64,000 nt of DNA from Methylobacterium sp. NEAU K (GCF_030700285.1 NZ_JAUYZJ010000002.1:248001-312000); one strand, 5' to 3'. Counted from the stretch's first letter, positions 46,553-56,747 are shown. The notes: generated by a model from the letters alone, not told the origin. Numbers and translations are program-made.

Positions 46553-47635
46553 ATGACCGATCTCGACACGCTCGAACGCGACCTCCTGGCCCAGGTGACG
46601 GCGGCGTCCGACGAGGCCGCCCTCGACGCGGTGCGGGTGGCCGCCCTCGGCAAGAAGGGCAGCGTCTACGAGTTGCTGAAGACCTTGGGCGCGATGACGC
46701 CCGAGGAGCGCAAGGAGCGCGGACCGCTGATCAACGGCCTTCGCGACCGGGTTCAGGGCGCCGTCACCGCGCGCAAGACGGCGCTGGTCGAGGCGGCCCT
46801 GGAGGCCCGTCTCGCCTCCGAGCGGGTCGACGTGACGCTGCCGCTGCGCGAGGCGCCGGAGGTGCGCGGCCGGATCCACCCGATCAGCCAGGTGATCGAC
46901 GAGATCACCGCGATCTTCGCCGACATGGGCTTCGCCGTGGCCGAAGGCCCGGACATCGAGACGGACGAGCTGAACTTCACGGCCCTCAACTTCCCGCCGG
47001 GCCACCCGGCTCGCGAGATGCACGACACCTTCTTCCTGGCGCCGGACCGCGACGGGAAGCGCAAGGTGCTGCGCACCCACACATCGCCCGTGCAGATCCG
47101 TACGATGCGGGCGCAGACCCCGCCGATCCGGGTGATCATCCCGGGCCGGACCTACCGGCACGATTCCGACCAGACCCACACGCCGATGTTCCATCAGGTC
47201 GAGGGGCTGGTGATCGACACGGCGGCCAACATCGCCAACCTGAAATGGGTCCTGGAGGAGTTCTGCAAGGCGTTTTTCGAGGTGGACGGCGTGAAGATGC
47301 GCTTCCGGCCGTCGTTCTTCCCGTTCACCGAGCCGTCGGCCGAGGTCGACATCCAGTGCTCCCGCAAGGGCGGCGAGATCCGCTTCGGCGAGGGCGACGA
47401 CTGGCTGGAGATCCTCGGCTGCGGGATGGTCCATCCGAACGTGCTGCGGAATTGCGGCCTGGATCCGGACGCGGTGCAGGGCTTCGCCTTCGGGGTCGGC
47501 ATCGACCGGATCGCCATGCTCAAATACGGCATGCCGGATCTGCGGCCGTTCTTCGAGGCGGATGTGCGCTGGCTCGACCATTACGGCTTCCGGCCGCTGG
47601 ACGTGCCGAGCCTGGTGGGCGGTTTGACGGGGTGA
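46553..47635 (+). CDS. pheS: Phenylalanyl-tRNA synthetase alpha subunit
   Basis: A 360-residue class II synthetase subunit. An N-terminal coiled coil precedes the catalytic core; [19 protein letters not shown] (motif 2 region), [19 protein letters not shown], and [17 protein letters not shown] (motif 3) are in order. With PheT it forms the alpha2-beta2 enzyme that charges tRNA-Phe. pheT follows after 105 bases. Confidence 0.97.
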   Translation: MTDLDTLERDLLAQVTAASDEAALDAVRVAALGKKGSVYELLKTLGAMTPEERKERGPLINGLRDRVQGAVTARKTALVEAALEARLASERVDVTLPLREAPEVRGRIHPISQVIDEITAIFADMGFAVAEGPDIETDELNFTALNFPPGHPAREMHDTFFLAPDRDGKRKVLRTHTSPVQIRTMRAQTPPIRVIIPGRTYRHDSDQTHTPMFHQVEGLVIDTAANIANLKWVLEEFCKAFFEVDGVKMRFRPSFFPFTEPSAEVDIQCSRKGGEIRFGEGDDWLEILGCGMVHPNVLRNCGLDPDAVQGFAFGVGIDRIAMLKYGMPDLRPFFEADVRWLDHYGFRPLDVPSLVGGLTG

Positions 47636-47740
47636 AGCGCCGAACCGCCTCTCCGGCAGCCTGCCAGCCGGTATCTGCGGCAGGCGTGTGATCCTGTTCA
47701 TCCTACGGTCGAGCCGACGCGAGGCTCTCGAAGGTCCATC

Positions 47741-50161
47741 ATGAAATTCACCCTCTCCTGGCTCAAGGATCACCTCGAGACCGAGGCCCCCCTCGACACC
47801 ATCGCCGAGACGCTGACGCGCATCGGCCTGGAGGTAGAGGGTATCGAGGACAAGGCCGCCGCGCTCAAACCCTACGTGGTCGCGAAGATCCTCTCCGCGG
47901 AGCAGCACCCGAACGCCGACCGGCTGCGGGTCTGCAGCGTCGACGCTGGCACCGGAGCGCCGGTCCAGGTGGTCTGCGGCGCGCCGAATGCCCGCGCCGG
48001 TCTGGTCTCGGTCTTCGCGCCGCCGGGCACCTATGTGCCGGGCAAGAACATCACCCTGGCGGTCGGCACGATCCGGGGCGTCGAGAGCCACGGCATGCTC
48101 TGTTCGGGCGCCGAACTGGGCCTCGGCGAGGATCACGACGGCATCCTCGAGCTCGTCCCCGACGCACCGGTCGGTCAGCCTTACGCACTCCATGCCGGGC
48201 TCGACGATCCGGTGATCGAGATCAACCTGACGCCGAACCGTCCGGACTGCACCTCGGTCCACGGCATCGCGCGCGACCTCGCCGCCGCCGGGATCGGCAC
48301 GCTGAAGCGCGAGACCTTGCCGGGGGTGCGCGGCGAAGGCCCCTGCCCCGTCGATGTCGCGCTGGCCTTCGATCCGGCGGACCGGCACCTGTGCCCGCTC
48401 TTCGCTCTGCGCCTCGTGCGCGGCGTGAGGAACGGGCCGTCGCCGGCCTGGATGCAGGCACGGCTGCGGGCGATCGGCCTGCGCCCGATCAACGCGCTCG
48501 TCGACATCACCAACTACGTCACCTTCGACCGCGGCCGGCCGCTGCACGTGTTCGACGCCGCAAAGGTCTCAGGCAATCTCACCGTGCGGCGCGCGCGGGA
48601 CGGCGAGAGCCTGCTGGCGCTGGACGGGCGCACCCATGCGCTCACCGACGACACCGTGGTTATCGCCGACCAGGGCCGCGTCGAGTCGATCGCCGGCATC
48701 ATGGGCGGACAGGCCTCCGGCTGCGACGAGACAACCACCGACGTGCTGATCGAATCGGCCCTGTGGGATCCGGCCAACATCGCCCAATCGGGCCGCCGCC
48801 TCGGCATCATCACCGATGCCCGCTACCGGTTCGAGCGCGGGGTCGACCCGGCCTTCACGCTGCCGGGCCTCGACCTGGCGACCCGTCTGGTCGTGGAACT
48901 CTGCGGCGGCACGCCGACCCAGGCGCGGATCTCCGGCGAGCCGCCGGAGTCCGAGCGGATCGTCGACTTCCCCTGGACCGAGGTGCGGCGGCTGGCCGGC
49001 ATCGAGGTGCCGCGGATCGAGATGAAACTGATCCTCGAGACGCTGGGCTTCCACGTGTCCGGCAGCGGCGACCGGGTGAAGGTGCTGACGCCGTCCTGGC
49101 GGCCCGACGTTGAGGGCAAGGCCGACCTCGTCGAGGAGATCGTGCGGATCGCCGGCCTGGATCGGATCGAGGCCAAGCAACTGCCCCGGCTCGCCGGGAT
49201 CGGCCGCCCGCTCCTCACCGTGATGCAGAAGCGCACCCGCGCCGCCAAACGCGCCCTGGCCAGCCGCGGCCTGATGGAGGCCGTGACCTGGTCCTTCGTC
49301 CCGCACGCGGATGCCGAGCTGTTCGGCGGCGGCGGTGCCGATCTCGTGCTGGCCAACCCGATCGCCTCAGAACTGTCGGACATGCGCCCGAGCTTGGTGC
49401 CGGGACTCCTGCGCGCCGCCCAGCGCAATGCCGACCGCGGCTATGCGGACGCGGCCTTGTTCGAAGTCGGCCAGTGTTTCGCCTCCGATGAGCCCGAGGG
49501 CCAGAGCATCCGCGCGGCTGCCGTGCGCCGCGGGAGCGCCGGGCTCGCGGGTGCCGGGCGGCACTGGGACGGATCGGCCAGGACCGTCGAGGTCTTCGAC
49601 GCCAAGGCCGATGCCCTCGCGCTGCTGGGCAGCCTCGGTGTGCCGACGGGCGGCCTGCAGGTGACGTCGGGCGGGCCATCCTGGCTCCATCCGGGCCGCT
49701 CGGGCACGCTGCGCTTCGGGCCGAAGACCGAGATCGGCTGGTTCGGCGAGGTGCATCCGCGGACCCTGCAGGCGCTCGACCTCAAGGGCATCCTCGTCGC
49801 CTTCGAGATCGTGCTCGACGCGCTGCCGCTGCCCAAGCACAGGCCCACCAAGGCCAAGCCCGCCCTCGCCCTGTCCGAATTCCAACCCCTCTCCCGGGAC
49901 TTCGCCTTCGTGGTCGGCCGCGACGTGCCGGCCGGCGACATCGTGAAGGCCGCCCAGGGCGCAGAACGCAAGCTCGTCACGGGCGTCGAAGTGTTCGATC
50001 TCTACGAGGGCGCGGGCGTGCCGGAGGGCTTGAAATCGGTGGCGATCGCGGTGCGGCTGCAGCCGGTGGAGCGGACGCTGACCGATGCGGAGATCGATGC
50101 GGTGAGCGCGAGGATCGTCGCCGAGGTCTCGCGCCGAACCGGTGCGACCCTGCGAACCTGA
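47741..50161 (+). CDS. pheT: Phenylalanyl-tRNA synthetase beta subunit
   Basis: An 806-residue subunit. It starts [14 protein letters not shown], has an EMAP-like tRNA-binding domain (about residues 40-150), B3/B4 editing and B5 domains, the catalytic-like core, and a C-terminal FDX-ACB anticodon-binding domain ([12 protein letters not shown]). Length is normal for the family. The next gene starts 9 bases on. Confidence 0.97.
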   Translation: MKFTLSWLKDHLETEAPLDTIAETLTRIGLEVEGIEDKAAALKPYVVAKILSAEQHPNADRLRVCSVDAGTGAPVQVVCGAPNARAGLVSVFAPPGTYVPGKNITLAVGTIRGVESHGMLCSGAELGLGEDHDGILELVPDAPVGQPYALHAGLDDPVIEINLTPNRPDCTSVHGIARDLAAAGIGTLKRETLPGVRGEGPCPVDVALAFDPADRHLCPLFALRLVRGVRNGPSPAWMQARLRAIGLRPINALVDITNYVTFDRGRPLHVFDAAKVSGNLTVRRARDGESLLALDGRTHALTDDTVVIADQGRVESIAGIMGGQASGCDETTTDVLIESALWDPANIAQSGRRLGIITDARYRFERGVDPAFTLPGLDLATRLVVELCGGTPTQARISGEPPESERIVDFPWTEVRRLAGIEVPRIEMKLILETLGFHVSGSGDRVKVLTPSWRPDVEGKADLVEEIVRIAGLDRIEAKQLPRLAGIGRPLLTVMQKRTRAAKRALASRGLMEAVTWSFVPHADAELFGGGGADLVLANPIASELSDMRPSLVPGLLRAAQRNADRGYADAALFEVGQCFASDEPEGQSIRAAAVRRGSAGLAGAGRHWDGSARTVEVFDAKADALALLGSLGVPTGGLQVTSGGPSWLHPGRSGTLRFGPKTEIGWFGEVHPRTLQALDLKGILVAFEIVLDALPLPKHRPTKAKPALALSEFQPLSRDFAFVVGRDVPAGDIVKAAQGAERKLVTGVEVFDLYEGAGVPEGLKSVAIAVRLQPVERTLTDAEIDAVSARIVAEVSRRTGATLRT

Positions 50162-50170
50162 GGTGGCAAC

Positions 50171-51052
50171 ATGAGCCGGATCGCTGCACTGATCGAAGAC
50201 CTTGCGGCAGCCGAGCACCGGCCGACCAAGGCGCTGCGCGAAGCGCTTTCGCATCCGGCCCCGATCGCCGAGGCGACGCTGCCGTTGCTGGGGGCGGCCG
50301 CCGACGGCCGCGAACTCGCCCCGGAGGAGGAAAACCTCTTGTTCTGGGGCCTGCACGTCATGGCCCATGCCCGGGACACCCGGGCCCTGCCCCCGCTCCT
50401 CAGGCTGCTCCGGCAGGACGAGGAGACGCTCGACGCGGTACTCGGCGATGCCCTGACGGCGACCCTGGCCAAGGTCCTGGCGAGCCTGTTCGACGGCGAT
50501 CCCCCGCCACTCTTCCGGCTGATCCTGGACAGCACGGTCGACGACTATGCCCGCATGGCGTTGCTGTCCGCCTGCACGTTCCTGACCCTGGAAGGCCGGA
50601 TCGAGCGCGGCGCGATGCACGATCTGCTCGTCCGCTTCGACGATGCGCAGGCCGCCGTGGAGGAAGCACCGGTCTGGATCGGCTGGGAGGAGACGATCGC
50701 GCATCTCGGCTTCCGGGACCTCGCACCACGGGTCACGGCGGCGCGGGCAGACGGGCGGATCACCGACGAGATCAGCGACGCAGCCTGGTTCAAGGAGGCC
50801 CTGCGCAAGGCCGAGACCAAGCCCGACGACCGGGACCGGCTCGGCCCATACCAGTACGGCTACCTCGACGATCCCGTCGAGGCGCTCGACTGGACCGAGG
50901 AGGGCGCGGGCGAGCCGGTGCGCAACCCATTCAAGGATGTCGGGCGCAACGATCCTTGTCCCTGCGGCTCGGGCAAGAAATTCAAGAAGTGCTGTCTCGG
51001 CCAGGAGCCGGCGGAAGGCCCCTGGATGCCGCCGGGATCACCTTCCGCCTGA
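50171..51052 (+). CDS. DUF1186 protein with C-terminal SEC-C motif
   Basis: A 293-residue protein. The first about 220 residues fit DUF1186, a helical HEAT-like region ([23 protein letters not shown]). The C-terminus is a SEC-C zinc motif ([18 protein letters not shown]), like that ending SecA, which binds zinc and often targets proteins to ribosomes or SecB. The function is unknown. It lies 9 bases after pheT and its end overlaps the convergent moeB-like gene by 15 bases. Confidence 0.85.
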   Translation: MSRIAALIEDLAAAEHRPTKALREALSHPAPIAEATLPLLGAAADGRELAPEEENLLFWGLHVMAHARDTRALPPLLRLLRQDEETLDAVLGDALTATLAKVLASLFDGDPPPLFRLILDSTVDDYARMALLSACTFLTLEGRIERGAMHDLLVRFDDAQAAVEEAPVWIGWEETIAHLGFRDLAPRVTAARADGRITDEISDAAWFKEALRKAETKPDDRDRLGPYQYGYLDDPVEALDWTEEGAGEPVRNPFKDVGRNDPCPCGSGKKFKKCCLGQEPAEGPWMPPGSPSA

Positions 51053-51826
51053 CGCACCAGCCCCATTGAGCGGGTTGTCGGGGTCCCAGGCGTAGCTGAG
51101 CGCCTCGAACCGCATCGAGCGGGCATCGACCATCAGCAGGCGCCCGACCAGCGGCTCGCCGAAACCCGCCACCGCGCGGATGACTTCCATGGCCATCAGC
51201 GAGCCCATGACCCCGGCCAGCGCCCCGAGGATTCCGGCCTCGGCGCAGGCCGGCACGCTGCCGGGCGGCGGCGGGTTCGGGAACAGGCAGCGATAGGTCG
51301 GGTTCGGGGTGCCGTCCGGACCGCTCTCGTGCGCCCGGATCGTCGTGAGCGTCCCGTCGAAGCGGCCCAGCGCCGCCGTCACCAGCGGACGCCGCGCGTG
51401 GTAACAGGCATCAGAGACCGCATAGCGGGTCGCGAAGTTGTCGGATCCGTCGGCGACGAGGTCGTAGCCGGAGATCAGCGCGACCGCATTGTCCGGTTCG
51501 ATCCGGTACGGGTGCGGCACGACCTCGACGTGCGGATTGAGGCGCGCCACGGCATCGACGGCGCTCACGACCTTAGGCCGGCCGAGATCCGGCGTGCCAT
51601 GGATCACTTGGCGCTGGAGGTTCGAGAGCGAGACCGTATCGTCGTCGACGATCCCGATCGTGCCGATGCCGGCGGCAGCCAGATACTGGATCAGCGGCGC
51701 GCCGAGCCCCCCCGCCCCGATGACGAGCACCCGGGCCGCCTTGAGGCGGGCCTGCCCGGGTCCCCCGACCTCGGCCAGGACGAGGTGGCGGGCGTAGCGT
51801 TCGATCTCTTCGGGAGCGAGGGCCAT
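51038..51826 (-). CDS. moeB: MoeB/ThiF-family E1-like adenylyltransferase
   Basis: A 262-residue E1-like enzyme. [21 protein letters not shown] is the ATP-binding site, [16 protein letters not shown] the catalytic Arg region, and ACAEAGILG the active-site Cys neighbourhood. MoeB adenylates MoaD for molybdopterin synthesis; ThiF acts on ThiS for thiamine. Only one Cys (TYRC) of the first structural CxxC pair is visible and no second pair follows, so the usual zinc site is absent or lost. No partner is adjacent, so the sulfur-carrier specificity is open. Confidence 0.85.
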   Translation of the reverse strand: MALAPEEIERYARHLVLAEVGGPGQARLKAARVLVIGAGGLGAPLIQYLAAAGIGTIGIVDDDTVSLSNLQRQVIHGTPDLGRPKVVSAVDAVARLNPHVEVVPHPYRIEPDNAVALISGYDLVADGSDNFATRYAVSDACYHARRPLVTAALGRFDGTLTTIRAHESGPDGTPNPTYRCLFPNPPPPGSVPACAEAGILGALAGVMGSLMAMEVIRAVAGFGEPLVGRLLMVDARSMRFEALSYAWDPDNPLNGAGASGGR

Positions 51827-51923
51827 TGGCAGCAGATAGTCGGCCGCGGCGCTCTGCGGAAGCGCCGCAAACGAAAACGCCGCCCCGGTCAGGAGGCGGC
51901 GTAGAAAGCTGATGTCGAACGGA

Positions 51924-52466
51924 TCAGCGCGGGGCGAGGATCATGATCATCTGGCGGCCTTCGAGCATGGGCTCGCTCTCGACCTTGGCGATCTCGGCCG
52001 TCTCGTTCTTCACGCGCTCCAGGAGGCGCAGGCCGATATCCTGGTGAGCCATCTCACGACCGCGGAAGCGCAGGGTCACCTTGACCTTGTCCCCCTCCTC
52101 GAAGAAGCGGTGCACCGACTTCATCTTGGTGTCGTAGTCGTGTTTGTCGATGCCGGGGCGAAGCTTGATCTCCTTCACCTCGACCGTCTTCTGCCGCTTG
52201 CGCGCCTCGTTCTGCTTCTTCTGCTCGTTGAAGCGGAAGCGCCCGTAATCGAGCAATTTGCAGACCGGCGGTACCGAGTTCGGCGCGATCTCCACGAGAT
52301 CGAGGCCGGCTTCCTCGGCAAGCGTCAGGGCATCGAAGAAGGGGACGACGCCGCGGTTTTGCCCGGTATCGTCGATCAGCTGCACTTCCCGCACCCCGCG
52401 GATATCGCGGTTGGCGCGCGGCCCGTCCTTCTGCGGGGCCGGCATGGCTCTCATCGGTCTACGAAT
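51924..52466 (-). CDS. infC: Translation initiation factor IF-3, ATT start
   Basis: A 180-residue protein. [21 protein letters not shown] opens the N domain, [21 protein letters not shown] is the family's linker-side signature, and [21 protein letters not shown] is the C domain. IF-3 keeps ribosomal subunits apart and checks the start codon. The best start is ATT 52466, with GGAG nine bases upstream; IF-3 genes often use ATT and are autoregulated through it. ATG 52454 and 52445 are shorter alternatives. The gene is about 6 kb from rpmI-rplT, on the other strand. Confidence 0.93.
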   Translation of the reverse strand: MRRPMRAMPAPQKDGPRANRDIRGVREVQLIDDTGQNRGVVPFFDALTLAEEAGLDLVEIAPNSVPPVCKLLDYGRFRFNEQKKQNEARKRQKTVEVKEIKLRPGIDKHDYDTKMKSVHRFFEEGDKVKVTLRFRGREMAHQDIGLRLLERVKNETAEIAKVESEPMLEGRQMIMILAPR

Positions 52467-52747
52467 GGCTTCGGTCTCCTGCTGCAACGACGAAACGGCG
52501 GACCGGACGACCCAACTCGAGGATCTCCTGACCGCCAGCCGCTCCGGTCCCTTCCGGACATACTACGTTGGCGGAAGCACGGCCAGAGTCAACGGCCCGG
52601 CGGCGAGGCGCGCGAAATAATCGGCTGCGTCCCCGCGGGATTCCGGCGGGGCGCAGGCCTCGACCGAAACTCGGTTGGGAAAGACGGAGTCCCATGTCAC
52701 GGCGCTGAGGCATGTCCGCCGAGCCGGTGGTCGCCGGGATCTTCCGC

Positions 52748-54034
52748 TCACCTCCGGCGGCCGAGCAGATCGGCGTAGACCGCCAGCGTGTCGCCGACCA
52801 TGCGCTCCAGCGAAAAGTTCGCCTCGACATGGGCGCGACCCCGGCGCACCAGCGCATCGCGGGCGCTGGCGCCAAGCGACAGGGCTTCCGTCAGCGCCGC
52901 GGCGAGCGCGGCTGCGTCGCCGGGCGGCACGCGCCAGCCGGTCCGCTGGCCGGGCGCGACGTCCGGCGGTGCCAGCACCGTCTCGGGCACGGCGCCGAGA
53001 TCGGAGACGACGACGGGCGTGCCGAGCGCCTGCGCCTCCACAGCCGAGCGCCCGAACGCCTCGGGCTCCACCGAGGGCACCGCAACCACGGAGGCAGCCC
53101 GGAAGGCCGCCGGCATGTCGGTGCAGTGGCCGACCCGGCGCACGATGTGGCCGAGACCGCGGGCGGCGATCAGCGCGTCGAGTTCTCGCTCGTAGGCGGT
53201 ACGCCCCTGCGGGTCGCCGGCCAGCACCACGGCAAGGTCCGGGACGCCTTCGTCGCGCATCTGCGCGGCGGCGTCGATGAGCACGCGGTGCCCTTTCCAG
53301 GCCGTGAGCCGGGCCGCGAGCAGGATCACGCGCTCGTGCGGCGCCACATTCCAGGCCCGGCGCAGGGCCTCGACCCGGCCGGCGCCGACCGCGACCGGAT
53401 TGAAGATGGCGAGATCGGTGCCGCGGTGGATGACCCGCACCCTGTCGCCGGCCTGCTCGTCATGCAGCCGGTGGATCAGATCCGCGGTGTAGCGCGAGTT
53501 GGCGATCACCACGTCGCCCCGGGCCATCACGGAATTGTACAGCACCTTCACGCCGGTGCGGCCGGAATAGCTGCCGTGATAGGTCGTTACGAACGGCAGG
53601 CCGAGCTGGCGGGCGGCCCCAAGCGCCACCCAGGCCGGGGCGCGCGAGCGGGCATGGACGATCTGCACCCCCTCGCGCCGGCACAGGGCCATCAGCCGCA
53701 CGACGTTCATCGCCATGCGGGCCGGATTCTTCGCCGCCGCCGGAAAGCGGAGCCAATGACCGCCCTTGGCCTGCAACTCCCCGACGAGGCGACCGCCCTC
53801 GGTTGCGACCATGGCCCGGGCGCCGACCGCCGCGAGGGCGCCCGCGACATCAACGGTTGTCCGCTCGGCGCCACCGGCCTCGAGTTCCGGGATGATCTGG
53901 AGCACGCGGGCACCCGCCAGCGCGCCGATTTCGGCCGGGAAGCCCGACAGACCGCGCATCACGTCGCCCATTCGCGGCTCTTCGGCGAGGAGGCGCAAGC
54001 CCCCTGCCGGCATCTGCAACAAGCTCGTACCCAT
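52748..54034 (-). CDS. GT4-family glycosyltransferase
   Basis: A 428-residue GT-B enzyme. The N-terminal half has RVLQIIPELEAGGAERTTVDVAGAL and HARSRAPAW; the C-terminal half has LAARLTAWKGHRVLI, VVLAGDPQGRTAYEREL and EPEAFGRSAVEAQALGTPVV with the GT4 E-x7-E motif. Such enzymes commonly add sugars to lipid or polysaccharide cores. Start ATG 54034 is used; about 40 less-conserved residues precede the GT fold, so a later start is possible. Divergent from the hydrolase gene. Confidence 0.85.
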   Translation of the reverse strand: MGTSLLQMPAGGLRLLAEEPRMGDVMRGLSGFPAEIGALAGARVLQIIPELEAGGAERTTVDVAGALAAVGARAMVATEGGRLVGELQAKGGHWLRFPAAAKNPARMAMNVVRLMALCRREGVQIVHARSRAPAWVALGAARQLGLPFVTTYHGSYSGRTGVKVLYNSVMARGDVVIANSRYTADLIHRLHDEQAGDRVRVIHRGTDLAIFNPVAVGAGRVEALRRAWNVAPHERVILLAARLTAWKGHRVLIDAAAQMRDEGVPDLAVVLAGDPQGRTAYERELDALIAARGLGHIVRRVGHCTDMPAAFRAASVVAVPSVEPEAFGRSAVEAQALGTPVVVSDLGAVPETVLAPPDVAPGQRTGWRVPPGDAAALAAALTEALSLGASARDALVRRGRAHVEANFSLERMVGDTLAVYADLLGRRR

Positions 54035-54141
54035 TGCTCCAGCATCGCTGTCGCGCTTTACGGTCCGGTAAACGGAGCCTGAAGCCGACCCGGTCAGGGA
54101 AGGACTTCCTCAGGGTCAACATAGAGCTACCGGAGAGATCG

Positions 54142-54909
54142 ATGACCGATGCGGGCCCGGATTTTCTCACCGTCGGCGAGGGCGACGCGGCGCGGCAGAT
54201 CGCCGTGCGGGTGCGCGAGGGAAACGGGCCGCCGGTCGTCTGGCTCGGAGGTTTCCGCTCCGACATGACCGCCACCAAGGCGGCGGCGCTGGACGCCTGG
54301 GCGACCCGCGAGAAGCGGGCTCTGGTCCGGTTCGATTATGCCGGCCACGGCGCCTCGGGCGGAAGCTTCGCCCGCTGCACCATTTCCTCGTGGCTCGAAG
54401 ACGCGCAGGCGGTCGTGGCCGCCCATACCCACGAGGCGCCGATCCTGGTCGGCTCGTCGATGGGCGGGTGGATCGCCTGCTTGGCGGCCCGCGGGCGTGC
54501 GGTGCGTGGTGAGAAGACCGCGGGGCTCGTGCTCGTCGCACCGGCCCTCGACTTCACCGAAGACTTGATCTGGGAGCAGATGGACGAGACGGCGCGCGCC
54601 GCGCTGCTGCGCGACGGCGTCCTCAAAAGGCCGAGCGAATACGCGCCCGAGCCCGCTCCGATCACCCTGGGACTGATCGAGGACGGCCGCCGCAACACGC
54701 TTCTCCGCGGACCCTTCGATCCCGCCTGCCCGGTCCACATCCTCCAGGGTATGCGCGATCCGGACGTGCCTTACACGCACGCGCTCAAGACTCTCGGCCG
54801 GCTGCCGGCCGCGGGGACTGTGCTCACACTGATCGCCGACGGCGACCACCGCCTGTCACGGCCGCAGGATATCGCGCGACTCGTGGCGGCGGTGGCCGGG
54901 ATCGCCTGA
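54142..54909 (+). CDS. Alpha/beta hydrolase, ABHD10/palmitoyl-thioesterase-like
   Basis: A 255-residue alpha/beta hydrolase. VVWLGGFRSDMTATKA and RFDYAGHGASGG are typical of the mitochondrial ABHD10-like subfamily. The nucleophile elbow is GSSMGGW, the acid lies in GMRDPDVPY, and the His in DGDHRLS. Thioesterase activity on acyl or glucuronide esters is the family precedent; the substrate here is unknown. ATG 54142 follows GGAGAG well. Confidence 0.83.
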   Translation: MTDAGPDFLTVGEGDAARQIAVRVREGNGPPVVWLGGFRSDMTATKAAALDAWATREKRALVRFDYAGHGASGGSFARCTISSWLEDAQAVVAAHTHEAPILVGSSMGGWIACLAARGRAVRGEKTAGLVLVAPALDFTEDLIWEQMDETARAALLRDGVLKRPSEYAPEPAPITLGLIEDGRRNTLLRGPFDPACPVHILQGMRDPDVPYTHALKTLGRLPAAGTVLTLIADGDHRLSRPQDIARLVAAVAGIA

Positions 54910-54917
54910 TCGGCGGA

Positions 54918-55202
54918 TCAGTGCAGGCTGACCGGCAGGAGATCGTGGGCGGCCGCATTGGCCAGCACCACGGCGCGGGAATCGGCGAGCATGATCGGCT
55001 CGCCGCTCGCCGAGAGCAGTGCGAAGAGGTCGAGGCCGGGCATCAGCTCCGGGGCCTGCGGGAAGAAGCGCCGCACCTCGTCGGACCGGATCGGACGGAC
55101 ATAGGCGATGTGGCCCTCCCCGAGTGCGGCGAGATCAGCCGGCTTGAACTCGGCCGGGTCGAGATCGGCGGGGGTCAGTGGCGATACGTTCAGGTCGGTC
55201 AT
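54918..55202 (-). CDS. DUF1150 family protein
   Basis: A 94-residue protein with no Cys or transmembrane helix, starting MTDLNVSPLTPADLDP and containing LGEGHIAYVRPI and LFALLSASGEPIMLADSR. DUF1150 genes usually sit beside small heat-shock genes in alphaproteobacteria, and this one follows hsp20 by 149 bases. The function is not known; a helper or regulator of the small heat-shock protein is a guess. Confidence 0.85.
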   Translation of the reverse strand: MTDLNVSPLTPADLDPAEFKPADLAALGEGHIAYVRPIRSDEVRRFFPQAPELMPGLDLFALLSASGEPIMLADSRAVVLANAAAHDLLPVSLH

Positions 55203-55351
55203 AGATTGCCCTCCTGGGTGGCAGAGCGTCCGCCTCCGGTCCCGGAGGCACCGGCGGCTCCGCATTGATGTGGGGATTCCCGACGCCCGATCAATCGGCC
55301 TTGGACCCAAGTCCTGAAAAGTCGCCGCCGGTTTTCAACCCAGAGCATGTG

Positions 55352-55780
55352 CTAGTCGCGGGCGCCGATATCGATCTTGCGCACGACCCGATCGGGCTCC
55401 GGCCGGACGAGGTCGATCGAGAGCAGGCCGTTGGCCAGATCCGCGCCCAGAACCTCCATGCCATCGGCCAGGAGGAAGGCGCGCTGGAACTGGCGGGCCG
55501 CAATGCCGCGGTGAAGGAAATGCCGCTCGCGCTCGTCGACCTGTCGGCCGCGGACCACCAGCTGGTTCTCCTCCAGCATCACGTCGAGTTGATCGCGCGT
55601 GAAGCCGGCAACGGCCAGCGTGATGCGCAGGCGCTCCGGCTCCCGGTCGGTGCGCGGCAGGCGCTCGATGTTGTAGGGGGGATAACCGTCGTTGGCTGCC
55701 TTGGAGACCCGATCGAGGGCCTGCTCGATCTCGTCGAAGCCGAGCAGGAACGGATGCCCGAAGGGCGAGGGTCGAGTCAT
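55352..55780 (-). CDS. Hsp20/IbpA-family small heat-shock protein
   Basis: A 142-residue protein with the alpha-crystallin domain: YPPYNIERL, LRITLAVAGFTRDQLDVML and LVVRGRQ are the IbpA-type order, and FQRAFLLADGMEVLGADLANGLLSIDL is the hallmark second half. It holds unfolding proteins for refolding. A sigma-32-type promoter and a ROSE-like leader precede it, and a DUF1150 gene follows. Confidence 0.95.
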   Translation of the reverse strand: MTRPSPFGHPFLLGFDEIEQALDRVSKAANDGYPPYNIERLPRTDREPERLRITLAVAGFTRDQLDVMLEENQLVVRGRQVDERERHFLHRGIAARQFQRAFLLADGMEVLGADLANGLLSIDLVRPEPDRVVRKIDIGARD

Positions 55781-55782
55781 GC

Positions 55783-55907
55783 GGCCGTCATCCTCAGAGC
55801 GAGGCCTCCGACCCTGGGACTTGCCGCACCCCGTGGATCTCCGAGCACCTCGACGCCATGGAGCCCGTGCGAGACAGCGCTCCGCCGGGCGGAACGCCGC
55901 CGGCAGA
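55783..55907 (-). promoter_or_regulatory. ROSE-like RNA thermometer in the hsp20 leader
   Basis: The leader is about 125 bases. Its last hairpin on the coding strand is GGCC, then TCGCTCTGAGGATGAC, then GGCC (55806-55783), which pairs the Shine-Dalgarno GAGGATGA with CCTC and includes the conserved ROSE core TCGCT (U-U/C-G-C-U). ROSE elements melt on heating to free the ribosome-binding site of small heat-shock genes in rhizobia and relatives. The spacing from AGGA to ATG is 10 bases, a little long. The middle of this leader also resembles the repeat at 35371-35445. Confidence 0.6.
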
Positions 55908-55913
55908 GGAGAG

Positions 55914-55942
55914 ATATGGCCGAGGGCCGACACCCCATCAAG
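55914..55942 (-). promoter_or_regulatory. Sigma-32 (RpoH) heat-shock promoter of hsp20
   Basis: On the coding strand CTTGAT (55942-55937) and CCATAT (55919-55914) are 17 bases apart, close to the RpoH consensus (CTTGAA, then CCCATAT). It lies about 135 bases before the hsp20 ATG, upstream of the ROSE-like hairpin. The region 55943-56192 between here and the next gene contains no gene I can support. Confidence 0.65.
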
Positions 55943-56192
55943 GGAGCGGACCGGATTCGTCACTTCTCAGGGAGCGATGGCGTGAAACGGGATAATTCGG
56001 CAATTGAAGCCGGGATGTAAAAGCAAAGTCCGCGACGGCTTAGCTTTGGTCTAACAGTTTGGAACTGCTCTGATTTTCTCGTCGGGCCTTGATCCGCGGC
56101 GCGCTCCTGGATACTGCCGCGGCTGGCGATCGTCCGGACAGGACGGGCGTTCGCCCTCGATCTCCCGTTCTCAGGGATGCAGCGGAGCCTCG

Positions 56193-56684
56193 ATGAGCGC
56201 GCCTTCGATCCCGCCGAGTCATGCGACGATGCAGCGCGTCGCCGACGTCTGCGGAGACGAGGCCGACATCCTGGCGCTGTCGGTCGCCCGATTCGTGGCG
56301 GCCGGCTATATGACGAGCGATGTCGCGTGCTGGAACGCAGCCTTCGACGGCGCCGAGCAGCTTCTCGGCGCCGTCGAAGGCTGCCGTTTCGTCGCCTGCG
56401 TGGTGGCGATCGTCCGGGCGCTCCGGGCGGAACGCGAGGGCGATTGGTCCTTCATGCCGGCGAGCTGCTGCCGGGTCACAGGCCATGAATGCGCGCTGGT
56501 GGCGCTGATCGGTCGGGGCCGGCGCAGGCTCTGGACCGATTTGGAAGCGGCCGCGGCCGAGATCACGGGGCGCGAAGCGGCGCCTCGCCTCGTGGAAGCG
56601 GTCCGCGCCGCGGTCGCCACTCTGGACGCGGCGGCCGAGCGCTTGGCGCCGACGGCCTGTCCAAACAAGGTCGTGTTGCACTGA
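56193..56684 (+). CDS. Hypothetical protein containing a perfect palindrome
   Basis: A 163-residue protein, probably soluble and helical, with several scattered Cys (VCGDEA, DVACWN, EGCRF, VACVV, SCCRV). I do not recognise a family. The start ATG 56193 follows GGAG. Residues about 49-65 (AAFDGAEQLLGAVEGCR) are encoded by a perfect 48-base palindrome (separate entry). Codon use matches the neighbours. Divergent from the hsp20 leader. Confidence 0.7.
   Translation: MSAPSIPPSHATMQRVADVCGDEADILALSVARFVAAGYMTSDVACWNAAFDGAEQLLGAVEGCRFVACVVAIVRALRAEREGDWSFMPASCCRVTGHECALVALIGRGRRRLWTDLEAAAAEITGREAAPRLVEAVRAAVATLDAAAERLAPTACPNKVVLH
56337..56384 (+). repeat. Perfect 21-bp-arm palindrome inside a coding sequence
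   Basis: Two 21-base arms (56337-56357 and 56364-56384) are exact inverted copies, separated by a 6-base loop (CAGCTT). The left arm begins GCAGCCTTCGACGG and ends CGCCGAG. It lies wholly inside the gene at 56193-56684 and keeps the frame, so the mRNA can fold into a very stable hairpin about 145 bases into the message. Confidence 0.9.
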
Positions 56685-56747
56685 GTTGACCGCCCCGGCG
56701 GGACGCCCCGGCCCCGCCGCCGGATTCGAGAGGAAGAGGAAACCGGT

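Noticed and set aside
46232..48547. 771-codon minus-strand frame opposite rplT, pheS and pheT
   Set aside because: It is a shadow of three certain genes.
52560..52592. TTGACT as the -35 of an infC promoter
   Set aside because: The best -10 match (TAGTAT) is 21 bases away and the 17-base alternative (AACGTA) is poor.
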